From Mycolicibacterium peregrinum (lineage in GTDB: Bacteria; Actinomycetota; Actinomycetes; Mycobacteriales; Mycobacteriaceae): a stretch of 64,000 nucleotides of DNA. The notes under the pieces were generated by a model. The model had not been told where the DNA came from, made no database searches, and saw nothing but the letters and a program-made list of their open reading frames with translations. The translations under genes were made by a program, and so were the position numbers. Shown here in pieces: positions 55,626 through 64,000 of the stretch. Where the stretch lies: assembly GCF_001665625.1 (NCBI RefSeq), contig NZ_LZSY01000053.1, positions 1-64,000 of the forward strand. Direction: 5' to 3'. Each line of letters starts with the position of its first letter. Within the stretch, counting starts at the first letter, position 1.

Positions 55626-55892
55626 ATGGCGACAAAAGCTGCCGGCTCGACGGTTATCGAGCTGGCGACGCACCCACTGTGGTGTTCGTCGCAGCGGTAC
55701 GCCCGTGAACTCGCCGCGGCCAAGCGCAGGCATCCGTCGTCCTATCGGCTTGACGATGAGGACGACGCGCCCGACGTGGAATCTCAGCGTCCGTCGCAGT
55801 CCGGCCTGCGGACCAACGCCCTGGTGACCCCTCTGGCGTGCGCTCGGGTCCTCACCTTGCACGCCGTCCGCGACGAGGCCATCGCGGACTGA
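55626..55892 (+). CDS. Small hypothetical protein
   Basis: An 88-residue frame from an ATG at 55626 preceded by CTGGAGGTC: MATKAAGSTVIELATHPL, then a Lys/Arg-rich stretch (ELAAAKRRHPSSYRLDDE), an acidic patch and ALVTPLACARVLTLHAVRD. No family is recognised and there is no signal peptide or membrane helix. The ribosome binding site and codon use support a gene, but only moderately. Confidence 0.5.
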   Translation: MATKAAGSTVIELATHPLWCSSQRYARELAAAKRRHPSSYRLDDEDDAPDVESQRPSQSGLRTNALVTPLACARVLTLHAVRDEAIAD

Positions 55893-56121
55893 CGTCCGAA
55901 AGATCTCCGCGGTCTCAGCTGCGCGCAGCGCCCCGCCGTCCACCGCAATGGTGCAGTCGGCGAGGTAGGTCGCGGGCCCTTCGCCGCGGGCCCGACGCCG
56001 TAGCCGAAACGTGACGAACGCTTGACCGAATTGTCTACGTGTGACTACACATTCGGGCTGTCCGCGAGCCATACCATGACATCGTTCAAGATCATGGGGG
56101 CATCGCAGAGAGATCGGGTTG

Positions 56122-56931
56122 ATGCGCGCGGTAGTTCAGGGTGTTCTCGTTCTGGTCGTGGTCGTCATGACCTATTTCTCTGGCGGTACGAACAGCGTCG
56201 ACACGGCGGCGGTGAGCCTTCCGCTGACGTCGACCATCGAATCGATCGCGCCGGCCGCCGGCTCCGTCGTCGGGGTGGGGCATCCGGTGGTGGTCACGTT
56301 CAAGAATCCGGTCACCAACCGCCCTGTCGTCGAACGTGCCCTCGGGCTCAAGTCGACACCGGCTCGTGCGGGTACCTACGAGTGGCTCGACACCAATGTC
56401 GTGTCGTGGAAGCCGGCCGAGTTCTGGCCGGCGCACAGCACCGTGATGCTGTCGGTCGGGGGCCTGCGGACCGAGTTCCAAACCGGCCCAGCCGTTATCG
56501 GTGTCGCAGACATCTCCGAGCACACCTTCACGGTGACCATCGACGGGATCGGTGAAGAGCCGCCGATCGATCTCCCTGCGCCGCACCACCTGCCGCACGC
56601 CGGCGAGGCAGGTGTGCTGCTGGCCTCCCTGGGGCGTCCGGAATATCCGACCCCGGTCGGCACCTACACCGTTCTGGGGAAAGACCGCACGGTGAAGATG
56701 GACTCCAGCAGTGTCGGTATCCCCGTCGACGCGCCGGACGGGTACCTCCTTGACGTGGACTACGCGGTCCGCTTCACCCAGCGTGGTCTGTTCGTGCATT
56801 CGGCGCCGTGGGCCGTGCCGTCGATGGGGCTGGACAACACGAGCCACGGCTGTATCAGCCTGATCCCAGCGGCCGCCGAGTGGTACTTCAACACGGTCCA
56901 CATCGGCGATCCGGTGATCGTCCAGGAGTAG
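56122..56931 (+). CDS. L,D-transpeptidase (YkuD family)
   Basis: A 269-residue cell-wall enzyme that makes 3-3 peptidoglycan crosslinks. A signal anchor covers residues 1-20 (MRAVVQGVLVLVVVVM), then an Ig-like domain (about 30-125, IAPAAGSVVGVGHPVVVTF) as in mycobacterial Ldt proteins, and the YkuD domain with FVHSAPW and SHGCISL; the catalytic Cys is at 244. The ATG at 56122 is preferred over a TTG one codon earlier. A strong symmetric terminator follows at 57042-57079. Confidence 0.93.
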   Translation: MRAVVQGVLVLVVVVMTYFSGGTNSVDTAAVSLPLTSTIESIAPAAGSVVGVGHPVVVTFKNPVTNRPVVERALGLKSTPARAGTYEWLDTNVVSWKPAEFWPAHSTVMLSVGGLRTEFQTGPAVIGVADISEHTFTVTIDGIGEEPPIDLPAPHHLPHAGEAGVLLASLGRPEYPTPVGTYTVLGKDRTVKMDSSSVGIPVDAPDGYLLDVDYAVRFTQRGLFVHSAPWAVPSMGLDNTSHGCISLIPAAAEWYFNTVHIGDPVIVQE

Positions 56932-56990
56932 CGAATCCCGCTGCGAGGCAAGTCAACGCAGCGCGAGGCAGGGCAGAACCCAGCTGCAGA

Positions 56991-57020
56991 CTCCCGAAGA
57001 CACACGAAGACACACGAAGG
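56991..57020 (+). repeat. Ten-base tandem repeat
   Basis: The unit CACACGAAGA is repeated about two and a half to three times (with the first copy changed) between the L,D-transpeptidase gene and its terminator. Non-coding; likely slippage product. Confidence 0.6.
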
Positions 57021-57041
57021 CAGACACGCAGAAGAAGACAC

Positions 57042-57079
57042 AGAAAAGGCGCCTGGCTCGTGAGCCAGGCGCCTTTTCT
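57042..57079. terminator. Perfect bidirectional terminator
   Basis: An 18-base perfect inverted repeat (57042-57059 and 57062-57079) with a two-base loop: GC-rich stem flanked by AAAA on one side and TTTT on the other. It works in both directions between the converging L,D-transpeptidase gene and the secreted proline-rich gene. Confidence 0.92.
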
Positions 57080-57095
57080 GGCGCTGGGGGACGGG

Positions 57096-57572
57096 TTAGT
57101 CGGCGGGGCCGGGCAGCGTGGGCGTCCCGGCGACCGGGCCGCCTCCGGGCGACACGGTCGGCACACCCTTTCCGGTCCCTGCGGCGACCGTCACCGGAGC
57201 CGCGGCGATCGGTGCGGCGGCGGGGACGACAGGAGCGGCGGGTACCACCGGCACCGGCGGGGGTGCCAGCGGCACGGGCGGAACGATCGGTGGCGGGGGT
57301 GCCAGGGGGACCGGCGGAACCACCGGTGGCGGCGCCAGAGGTACCGGAGGCACGGCTGCAGGTGCGGCTGCGGGAACAACCCCCGCGGCTTCCACCGCCG
57401 GCGCGGCGCACGGTGCACCGGGCGCGGCGGCCCCGTCGACGCATTTATATCCGCCGGTCTTGAGTGGTAGCGCTGCCGCATGCGGGCTCAGCGCCATCGC
57501 GGCCGCCACTGCTGTCAGGCAAAACCCAGCGCCGATAGCAGTTTTGACGGTGATGTTGGCAAAGGTGGTCAT
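57096..57572 (-). CDS. Secreted proline/alanine-rich protein
   Basis: From the ATG at 57572 (MTTFANITVKTAIGAGF) the product has 158 residues: a signal peptide ending near residue 35 (SPHAAA), a short Cys-containing region (YKCVDG; PGAPCAAPA) and then repeated PPVPLAPPP units (three copies, about residues 78-110) and an Ala/Pro/Val-rich tail. The form is that of an exported low-complexity cell-wall protein; function unknown. A frame upstream to 57800 is not supported. Confidence 0.75.
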   Translation of the reverse strand: MTTFANITVKTAIGAGFCLTAVAAAMALSPHAAALPLKTGGYKCVDGAAAPGAPCAAPAVEAAGVVPAAAPAAVPPVPLAPPPVVPPVPLAPPPPIVPPVPLAPPPVPVVPAAPVVPAAAPIAAAPVTVAAGTGKGVPTVSPGGGPVAGTPTLPGPAD

Positions 57573-57803
57573 CACGAGCGACTCCCTTTTTCGTGCGGAT
57601 AAATTACATCGGTGAAAATTGTGTCGAGCGCAACCGTAGAGCTGCCCGAAATCGGTGTCCACACAAGTTCTCAGATGGTTGCGGGGTTGACACGTGAGTG
57701 AGCCGTACTCGTGACCGCATCGTTTCCAACCGCCCGCGTCCGGCGTGGTAAGGAAGGGTATCGGCAGCGCGAACTCCCCGTCAGGACGTGGTTTTCGCAA
57801 ACA

Positions 57804-58670
57804 TCACTGGCCGAGCTGCATCAGAATCCCTTTGGCCGCAAGCTGTTCGAAGCTGTAGCTGAATTCGCCACGGCGTCCGACCGAAAGGACGTAGCGGTCC
57901 TCACCTTCGGTCAGCGGTACGGTGAACGTGAAAGTGCAGTTGGCGGTACCGCTCTTGCCGGGCCCCAGGGTGGTGGTGGCCAGGACGTCGCCCTTGCCGT
58001 TCTTGACGGTGACGGGTGTGCCGGCATTGACGTCGGCATATCCGTTCGCCCCCTGGCATTTTGCGCCGTCCGAGACGATGCCCTCGGCCCCGGAATTATC
58101 GGTGAGTACGAAAGTGCCCGTGACATTGGCCTTTTCGAGTATGTGAAAACCCTGCGAGAAAAGCGGACAGAAGGTGTCGACCGCGATCTTGTCGGCGAGC
58201 AGGCCCTGCTGGGGTTCGCCGTCTTCCAGATGACGGCAGACCTGCCGACCGTGGGCAACGGCGTTGGCGTCGGAGTTGAACTGACCGCTGAGTCCGGCGT
58301 CCTTCAGTGCGTTGAGGTATCCGGCTTCCGGCGAGGGTGGTGGTCTGCGCCCGGCCACCAGCAGCACCCAGACCACGGCAGCGGCCATCACGATGATCGC
58401 CGCCGCGGCCGTCGTTCCCAACCAGGTTGCCCTGATACCCGACGTCTTCAGCTCGAGGTAGTCCGGCAGCATCCGCCCGCCACCCGGATCGCTCGATGCG
58501 CTTCGGCCGTCACGCACCCGATTCGTCGGATGCCCGGTGACGAAGTAGCGGCCTTCGTGACGCGCGGTGGGGTCCGGACGCCACCCGGTCGGTGCGGACG
58601 AGTGGATCTGCCCGCACCGGCTGCAGGTGTCGGCGGCATCGAGCGGAGATCCGCAATACGGGCAGGTCAT
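57804..58670 (-). CDS. Zinc-ribbon, DUF2510 and DUF732-like membrane protein
   Basis: A 288-residue protein: an N-terminal zinc ribbon (MTCPYCGSPLDAADTCSRC, four Cys at 3, 6, 16 and 19), a DUF2510-like GWRPDPTARHEGRYFVTG segment (about 29-46), one membrane helix at about 83-105 and an exported domain beginning with a DUF732-like YLNALKDAGLSGQ, with two further Cys pairs. Mycobacteria have many such proteins of unknown role. The ATG at 58670 is used; a GTG one codon earlier is possible. Confidence 0.8.
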   Translation of the reverse strand: MTCPYCGSPLDAADTCSRCGQIHSSAPTGWRPDPTARHEGRYFVTGHPTNRVRDGRSASSDPGGGRMLPDYLELKTSGIRATWLGTTAAAAIIVMAAAVVWVLLVAGRRPPPSPEAGYLNALKDAGLSGQFNSDANAVAHGRQVCRHLEDGEPQQGLLADKIAVDTFCPLFSQGFHILEKANVTGTFVLTDNSGAEGIVSDGAKCQGANGYADVNAGTPVTVKNGKGDVLATTTLGPGKSGTANCTFTFTVPLTEGEDRYVLSVGRRGEFSYSFEQLAAKGILMQLGQ

Positions 58671-58814
58671 CACTACCCGTTATATGCCGGTCAGACCGTT
58701 CGCACAGCGGGCCTGCGCATATTCGGGTTGGAAACACTCGGCCCGGCGCACTGCTGAGCAGTCGCACCAACCCCGCCGCGACCGGGCCGCGTACCGGCCA
58801 CTACCGTGCTAGCC

Positions 58815-59660
58815 ATGACTCGGGTGACGGTGATCACAGGCGGCGCAGGTGGAATGGGGTTCGCCACGGCCAAGGTCGTCGGCCGCGACCAGACAGTGGT
58901 GTTGTGCGATGTCCGGCAGGACCGCCTCGACGCCGCCGCCACCGCACTGGGGGACCTGGGGATCGCCGCCAGGATCGTCAATGCCGACGTCACGGACCGG
59001 GCCGCCGTCGACCGGTTGTTGGAGACCGCTGCCGGGCTCGGCACCGTCAGCGCCGTCATCCACGCGGCCGGGGTCAGCCCCAGCATGGGTGACGCCGAGT
59101 ACGTGATGAAGACCAACGCGCTGGGCACGCTGCATGTGAACGAAGCCTTTTTCGCGTCCGCGCCCGAGGGCGCGGCGATCGTCAACGTGGCGTCGATGGC
59201 GGCACATCTGCTACCCGAGGAAGTCATTCCCGCGCAGCACTTCCCTCTGGCGCTGCAGGACCAGGACCAGGACCAGTTCCTCACCGAAATGCTGGCGGCG
59301 TGCGGCATGGCTCCGGAAGACATGCGCTCCGGGTTCTCCTATGCCATCAGCAAGGCCTTCGTGAAGTGGTACAGCTCGTCGCAGGCCGAGCGGTTCAACG
59401 GTCGTGGCATCCGGATCGTCTCCGTCTCCCCGGGTTCCATCGATACCGAGATGGGCCGGTTGGAGGAGCAGGCGGGCGCGGGCGCGATGGTGGCCGACGC
59501 GGCGGTACCGCGCTGGGGCAAGCCCGAGGAGATGGCTGATCTGCTGGCCTACTGCGCCAGTGAGCGGGCGGGCTATCTCACCGGCACGGACATCCTCAAC
59601 GACGGCGGTGTCGTCGCCTCGATGCGGGAACGCGCCCGGTTGGCCGCTGCGGGCAGCTAG
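58815..59660 (+). CDS. Short-chain dehydrogenase/reductase
   Basis: A 281-residue SDR: TGGAGGMG nucleotide-binding motif near residues 8-15, HAAGVSP (NAG-like), and the YAISK active-site pair. It has an insertion with QDQDQDQF after the catalytic Ser strand (NVASMAAHLL). Substrate unknown. Its stop directly abuts the convergent methyltransferase stop. Confidence 0.87.
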   Translation: MTRVTVITGGAGGMGFATAKVVGRDQTVVLCDVRQDRLDAAATALGDLGIAARIVNADVTDRAAVDRLLETAAGLGTVSAVIHAAGVSPSMGDAEYVMKTNALGTLHVNEAFFASAPEGAAIVNVASMAAHLLPEEVIPAQHFPLALQDQDQDQFLTEMLAACGMAPEDMRSGFSYAISKAFVKWYSSSQAERFNGRGIRIVSVSPGSIDTEMGRLEEQAGAGAMVADAAVPRWGKPEEMADLLAYCASERAGYLTGTDILNDGGVVASMRERARLAAAGS

Positions 59661-60503
59661 TCAGCCGAACTCCAGCAGCGTGTAGGCCCCGCGAATCTGG
59701 CGCGTGGGCTTGAACTGCCAGAACGCCGGAAACGCGGTGTGGAAGAACCATCCGCGTCCGCGCGGCATCGGCAGATCATGCACGGCTGCGATACCGGGCA
59801 CGGTGTGCGCCAGGTCGGACAACTGGGCCGGCGTCAGGCTGAACGGCATGGGTGGCACCCGATAGTGCCTCGAGGACCGCATGCCTTTGGGCGCGAACCT
59901 CTTCACCAGCACGGGTGGCAGGTCGAAGATCATCTGACCGCCGGGAAAACGCTTGGCGCACTCGGTGATCAGGCCGAGCGCTTCGTCAGGTTGCAGGTAC
60001 ATCAGCAACCCCTCCGCCGTGATGAAAATCCCGTCGGTGGGATCCACCGCGTCCATCCAGCTGTAGTCCAGCGCCGACTGCGCCCGCACGGTGATGCGGT
60101 CGGACGCGGGCAGAAGACGCTCGCGCAGTTCGATGATGGGCGGGAAATCGACGGTGAGCCAACGAAACCGCGCACCCGGTAGCGTCGCATCCAGTCGCCA
60201 GAAACTCGTCTGCAGACCTTCGGCCAATGCCACCACCGTGGCCGACGGGTGCTCGCTCAGGTAACCACGGGCGGCCTTGTCGAAGGCCAGCGAGCGCAGC
60301 GCCATCTCCTGGCCCTTGCGCCGTCCGAACTTGTCGAAGTCGAAGTCGATCGAGTCAGCGAGCTTGATGGCCAGCGGATCCTCGATGATGGCATGGGGGT
60401 GGCGGGCCTGGTGGGCCCGGCCGTTCAGGGTCAGCAGGGCGGTTTCCGAAACCCCGCTCAGGGTGCCTGCGTCGACTCTGTCGTCGTCTGGGACATTCAC
60501 CAC
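59661..60503 (-). CDS. Leucine carboxyl methyltransferase-family SAM methyltransferase
   Basis: A 280-residue class I methyltransferase of the LCM/PKS-type family expanded in mycobacteria: SGVSETALLTLNGRAHQARH, VVALAEGLQTSFWRLD (motif I analogue), RWLTVDFPPIIELRERLL and FITAEGLLMYLQPDEAL. The methyl acceptor is unknown. No clear partner; 16 bases after the end of the helical protein of the next operon. Confidence 0.88.
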   Translation of the reverse strand: MVNVPDDDRVDAGTLSGVSETALLTLNGRAHQARHPHAIIEDPLAIKLADSIDFDFDKFGRRKGQEMALRSLAFDKAARGYLSEHPSATVVALAEGLQTSFWRLDATLPGARFRWLTVDFPPIIELRERLLPASDRITVRAQSALDYSWMDAVDPTDGIFITAEGLLMYLQPDEALGLITECAKRFPGGQMIFDLPPVLVKRFAPKGMRSSRHYRVPPMPFSLTPAQLSDLAHTVPGIAAVHDLPMPRGRGWFFHTAFPAFWQFKPTRQIRGAYTLLEFG

Positions 60504-60519
60504 AGCAACGCTACCGGCG

Positions 60520-61002
60520 CTATCCGGACAGCGCCTGCGGTGACAGCTCCTTGAGCATGGCGTTGGCCCAACGCATCTGACGCAGGGTCTGCGGATGACA
60601 GCGCTTGGTCAGTTCGAGCAGCTCGTCGTCCTTGGTGGCCTGCGCACCCTGGGCGAGCAACTCCCAGTCCAGCGACACCCCGGCCGCGTCGCGATGCACG
60701 GAGCGCAGGTCCGCCAGCAGGACGAGCGCCGGTTCCGGATGCCGGCGCAGCGCGGTACTGAGTCCCTGTTGGATCCGGTGGGTCATCGGGTGCTGCCGGC
60801 AGTGGTCCGACAGATGCAGGCCGTAGTGGCGTCCGTGCTCGGCCAGAGCATGCACGTGCTCCTCGGACCAGTGGGCCAGGTCCTCGGCAAGGTGTGCGAT
60901 GTCCTGGTCGGCGTGATGGCGGGCGGCGATGGCATGCAGGTCACGGGCGAGAGACTGCTCGCTGCGGTGCAGTTCGGTCAGGGCCGGCGCGATCTTGCTC
61001 AT
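60520..61002 (-). CDS. Helical His-rich partner protein of the molybdopterin enzyme
   Basis: A 160-residue helical protein, MSKIAPALTELHRSEQSL, with many His residues (AARHHADQDIAHLAE; EEHVHALAEHGRHYGLHL) and no membrane segment. The ATG overlaps the stop of the molybdopterin oxidoreductase gene by four bases, so the two are made together. Not recognised as a known family; the helical, His-rich character suggests a ferritin-like or metal-handling accessory protein. Confidence 0.72.
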   Translation of the reverse strand: MSKIAPALTELHRSEQSLARDLHAIAARHHADQDIAHLAEDLAHWSEEHVHALAEHGRHYGLHLSDHCRQHPMTHRIQQGLSTALRRHPEPALVLLADLRSVHRDAAGVSLDWELLAQGAQATKDDELLELTKRCHPQTLRQMRWANAMLKELSPQALSG

Positions 61003-63398
61003 GGCGAGCCGTCCGTCCCGGCCGTCACGGGCGCCGAGGCCGTGTTCGTCGGCGCCGGAGCGGGGCCGCGGCCGCCGCCGATGCGCCGCAGTGCCGCGGC
61101 GGCGGTCTTGAAGATCGGCTGCTTGGAGACCGGGTCCCAATCGGTGAGGGTCAGCTCGTTGGCGGCCCGGTGATGGGCACCGGAGCCCGGGTCCGGCGGG
61201 GTGTCCCAGTACCCGTAGTGGAACGGCAGGAAGACCACGCCCGGGCGGATACCGGTGACCCGCGCGGCCGCCATGACGCATCCTCGTGGGGTGCTGACCT
61301 CGACGAAATCGCCTTCCTCGATTCCGGTTCTGCGGGAATCGGTTTCGGATATCTCGAGCCACACCTGGGGCGCAGCTGCGTTGAGTTGTGGTGCCCGGCC
61401 GGTTTTGGTGCGGGTGTGGAAGTGGTAGAGGGTGCGCCCGGTGATCAATACGTACGGGTACTCCGGTGACGGCGGTTCATGGGGCGGCACGTATTCGGCG
61501 GCCTTGATGATGGCGCGCCCGTAGGGGTTCATCGCGCGGTACTCGGTGGGTTCCAGTGGGGCGCCGGTGATGAGGTCTTTCCCGTAGGCCTCGCAGTAGT
61601 CGGGTTGCGCCCAGAAGTTTCCGTCGGCGTAGAGGCGCTCGGTGCCGTCGGGATTCTCGGAGTTGCATGGCCACTGGATGCCGCTGCCGCCGCGCAGCTT
61701 GTCGTAGCTCAGGCCCGTGTAGTCGCACGGCCGTCCGGCACTGCACTGCTTCCAGGCTTCGAAGGCGGCTTCGGGTGTGCGCCAGGGCGGCAGTGGTTGC
61801 CCGTCGGCGTCCCGGAATCCCATGCGCCGGGCGAAGTCGAGGAAGATGTCGAGGTCCGAGCGGGCCTGCCCGGGCGGGTCTACGGCTTTCGCCGAAAGGT
61901 GCACGGTGCGATCGGCATTGGTGAACGTCCCGGTCTTCTCCGCCCACGCTGCGGCGGGCAGCACCACGTCGGCCAGCGCGGCGGTCTCGGTCAGAAAGAT
62001 GTCCTGAACCACCAGGAACAGCCGGTCCTGGGACAGGATGCGACGGATCCGCTCCAGCTCGGGCAGGGATACCGCCGGATTGGTCGCGGTGACCCACAAC
62101 ATGCGGAGGCTGCCTTCTTCGGCGTAGCGCAGCATCTGCATGCAATGGGTGGGAGGCGCGTAATGCGGGATCTGCATCGGATCGAGGTTCCACAGCCGCG
62201 CCAGTTCCTCGATGTGAGAGTCGTTGGCCCAGTTGCGGAATCCGGCCAGATCACCGTCGGCTCCGCACTCTCGGGTGTTCTCGGCGGTGGGCTGGCCGTT
62301 CATCTGCAGGATGCCGCAGCCAGGCTTGCCGAGCAGGCCGCGCACCAGGTGCACGTTGTTGACCTGCACTGCCGCCGCGGTGGCCTGATGTGACTGGTAG
62401 AAGCCCTGCAGCACGGTCGACAGTAGCCGCTCGGCGGTGCCGAGGATTTCCGCGGCTGCACTCAGCTGTTTCGGCTCGATCTCACAGATGCGGGCGACCC
62501 GGTCCAGAGGGAACTCGGCGACCCGCTTGGCCAGTTCGTCGTAGCCGACGGTGTGCGCGTCGACGTACGCGTGGTCCACCCAGTCATGGGCGAGGATCTC
62601 GTGCAACAGCCCATTCATCAGGGCCACGTTGGTGCCCGGCAAGGGTGCCAGGTGCACCGTGGCGTGTTGTGCGACGAGGGTCGGTCGTGGGTCCACACAC
62701 AGAAGCGCGGGCGGATCGATCCCGGCAAGGCGATCGAGCATGCGCATCCACAGCACGGTCTGGGTCTCGGCGACGTTGTGGCCGTACAGCGCGATGGTGT
62801 CGCAGTGGTCGACATCGGCGTAGGAACCCGGCTGGCCGTCGCAGCCGAACGACTCCTTGAGCGCCTCGCCGGCCGTCGCGGTGCACAACCTCGTGTTTCC
62901 GTCGACGTGGTTGGTGCCGATCGCCCCGTGTGCGATCACGCCCTGGGTGTAGTACTCCTCGATGAACAGCTGGCCGGACGTGTAGAAGCCGATCGAGCTC
63001 GGCCCATGATCGTTCAGCAGGCTCGTCGTGTGGGCCACGATCCGGTCCATCGCGGTGTCCCAGTCGGCTGCGACCAGCTTGCCGGCGCGGCGGATCAGGG
63101 GAGTGGTCAACCGATCAGGTGAGGCGTTGGCCTGCCACCCGAAGAGATCTTTGGGATCGACCCGGCCGTGGTTGACGCGGTCCACCGTGCGTCCGCGCAC
63201 CCCCACGATCCGGCCGTCCTTCACGGCGATGTCCAGTCCGTCACCGTTGGAGTGCAGGACCGCGGCCGATTGAACCCAGCGGTCCACCTGCTCGGGAGCC
63301 AGCCCCCCGTCGAGGTAGCTGTCCTCGCGGTCCGGCCATGCCTGCCCGCGCCCGTAGGGTGTCCTGGGGCCCCATGGATCGGCGATGCGGTCGTTCAC
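60999..63398 (-). CDS. Molybdopterin oxidoreductase without N-terminal Fe-S motif
   Basis: From the GTG at 63398 (VNDRIADPWGPRTPYG) the product has 799 residues. Typical segments of the nitrate reductase/formate dehydrogenase group are present: GFYTSGQLFIEEYYTQG, GTNHVDGNTRLC with the probable Mo-ligand Cys172, GLLGKPGCGILQMNGQP, ECGADGDL and LTDWDPVSKQP. The N-terminal CxxC...C 4Fe-4S motif of most relatives is absent, as in some actinobacterial homologues. Substrate unknown; formate or nitrate is possible. Further upstream the frame stays open but has no homology, so the start is moderately sure. Confidence 0.88.
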   Translation of the reverse strand: MNDRIADPWGPRTPYGRGQAWPDREDSYLDGGLAPEQVDRWVQSAAVLHSNGDGLDIAVKDGRIVGVRGRTVDRVNHGRVDPKDLFGWQANASPDRLTTPLIRRAGKLVAADWDTAMDRIVAHTTSLLNDHGPSSIGFYTSGQLFIEEYYTQGVIAHGAIGTNHVDGNTRLCTATAGEALKESFGCDGQPGSYADVDHCDTIALYGHNVAETQTVLWMRMLDRLAGIDPPALLCVDPRPTLVAQHATVHLAPLPGTNVALMNGLLHEILAHDWVDHAYVDAHTVGYDELAKRVAEFPLDRVARICEIEPKQLSAAAEILGTAERLLSTVLQGFYQSHQATAAAVQVNNVHLVRGLLGKPGCGILQMNGQPTAENTRECGADGDLAGFRNWANDSHIEELARLWNLDPMQIPHYAPPTHCMQMLRYAEEGSLRMLWVTATNPAVSLPELERIRRILSQDRLFLVVQDIFLTETAALADVVLPAAAWAEKTGTFTNADRTVHLSAKAVDPPGQARSDLDIFLDFARRMGFRDADGQPLPPWRTPEAAFEAWKQCSAGRPCDYTGLSYDKLRGGSGIQWPCNSENPDGTERLYADGNFWAQPDYCEAYGKDLITGAPLEPTEYRAMNPYGRAIIKAAEYVPPHEPPSPEYPYVLITGRTLYHFHTRTKTGRAPQLNAAAPQVWLEISETDSRRTGIEEGDFVEVSTPRGCVMAAARVTGIRPGVVFLPFHYGYWDTPPDPGSGAHHRAANELTLTDWDPVSKQPIFKTAAAALRRIGGGRGPAPAPTNTASAPVTAGTDGSP

Positions 63399-63564
63399 CG
63401 TGAACAGGTACCCGCCGTCGGTCAGCCCAAACCACAGCGTCGTGGTGTGCAGCCTGAGTCGCTGTCGGGTACACCTCGAGTGGGGGCAGGTTGAAGATCC
63501 ACAAAGCCGACAGTGCCGATGTTGGCAACGAAATGCTAAGGAAGCCAGGTTGATTGGTAGTTCG

Positions 63565-64000
63565 ATGCACATCAGGCAAGGCGAGCACGGCCGGATGGCC
63601 CGTCGGGCTGCATTCAAGATCCCATTGGTGATGACCGTGGCCGCTGCGCTGGGGAGGGCGCCGCGGGCCAACGCGCAGATCGACGGCCACGGAGCCCGCT
63701 GGTCACCGGAGCGGGCGCACCGCTGGTACGCCGCACAGGGTTGGCTGGTCGGCGCCAACTTCATCCCGTCGAACGCGGGCAATCAGCTGGAGATGTTCCA
63801 GCCGGACACCTACGACCCGCAGCAGATCGACAACGAGTTGCGGATCGCCCGGCTGGCCGGGTTCAACACGGTGCGGGTCTTCCTGCACGACCAGTTGTGG
63901 GCGCAGGGGCATCTGGGCTTTCAGAACCGACTCGCCCAGTTCGTTGCCCTCGCGTCCAGTCACGGCATCAAACCGCTGTTCGTACTGTTCGACTCCTGCT
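63565..64000 (+). CDS. Secreted glycoside hydrolase-like protein, N-terminal part (runs off the window)
   Basis: Frame from an ATG at 63565 open to the window edge (145 codons). It starts MHIRQGEHGRMARRAAFK, with a signal-like hydrophobic stretch up to PRANA, then WYAAQGWLVGANFIPSNAGN, followed by NELRIARLAGFNTVRVFL and the strand GIKPLFVLFDSC, which is how GH5-like (beta-1,4-glycanase) TIM barrels begin. An ATG at 63595 is a second possible start. The active site lies outside the window. Confidence 0.8.
   Translation, partial: MHIRQGEHGRMARRAAFKIPLVMTVAAALGRAPRANAQIDGHGARWSPERAHRWYAAQGWLVGANFIPSNAGNQLEMFQPDTYDPQQIDNELRIARLAGFNTVRVFLHDQLWAQGHLGFQNRLAQFVALASSHGIKPLFVLFDSC

Overview
The window is a 64 kb piece of a high-GC actinobacterial chromosome, almost certainly a rapidly growing mycobacterium (Mycolicibacterium type). 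The first 27 kb keep the gene order known from Mycobacterium tuberculosis Rv0040c to Rv0058: an Mtc28-like secreted protein, leuS, marR, gntR, an F420-type oxidoreductase, an alpha/beta hydrolase, ino1, padR, a DUF1707 membrane protein, a DUF5318 protein, ponA1, a GT87-type membrane protein, rpsF-ssb-rpsR-rplI and dnaB. MmpS/MmpL proteins, a mycothiol-dependent isomerase-like protein, L,D-transpeptidase and LCM methyltransferases fit the same assignment. These identifications come from remembered families and synteny; no search was run.

Layout. 1-22 kb: conserved core with insertions: an SDR, a glucosylglycerate hydrolase (ggh), a polar amino-acid ABC transporter with a fused binding protein and permease, and a tandem array of five related proline-rich four-helix membrane proteins (18.7-22.0 kb) between the ponA1 operon and rpsF. 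22.2-27 kb: ribosomal protein/SSB operon, a terminator, a cluster of DnaA-box-like sequences, and dnaB interrupted in its P-loop by a 417-residue intein of the class 3 (W-C-T) type that carries a LAGLIDADG endonuclease and a Cys-rich insert. 27-37 kb: accessory envelope region with a small NHLP-like peptide gene, a WD40 protein, a penicillin-binding-fold serine hydrolase, an NHL-propeller lipoprotein, a peptidoglycan-binding protein, a coiled-coil secreted protein, an acyl-CoA synthetase with an N-terminal SRPBCC domain, and a Tat-exported DUF1906 protein. 37-41 kb: mmpS-mmpL. 41-50 kb: a double-hotdog dehydratase, a serpin-like protein, PadR/SnoaL, a secreted lipase-like protein, an ArsR-SRPBCC pair with a clear operator, an MmpS-like lipoprotein, and a LVIVD/DUF305 pair. 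50-55 kb: a complete conservon (sensor kinase, roadblock, DUF742, GTPase) followed by an MHYT sensor. 55-64 kb: long regulatory gap, L,D-transpeptidase, secreted proline-rich protein, DUF2510/DUF732-like protein, SDR, methyltransferase, a molybdopterin oxidoreductase without an N-terminal Fe-S motif plus a small partner, and a truncated glycoside hydrolase-like gene at the right edge.

How genes group: DUF5318-ponA1-GT87 overlap by a few bases and form a cell-wall operon; padR lies just upstream of ino1 on the same strand; cvnA-B-C-D overlap and run into MHYT, then LVIVD and DUF305, all on the minus strand. No tRNA, rRNA, CRISPR array or insertion sequence was recognised.
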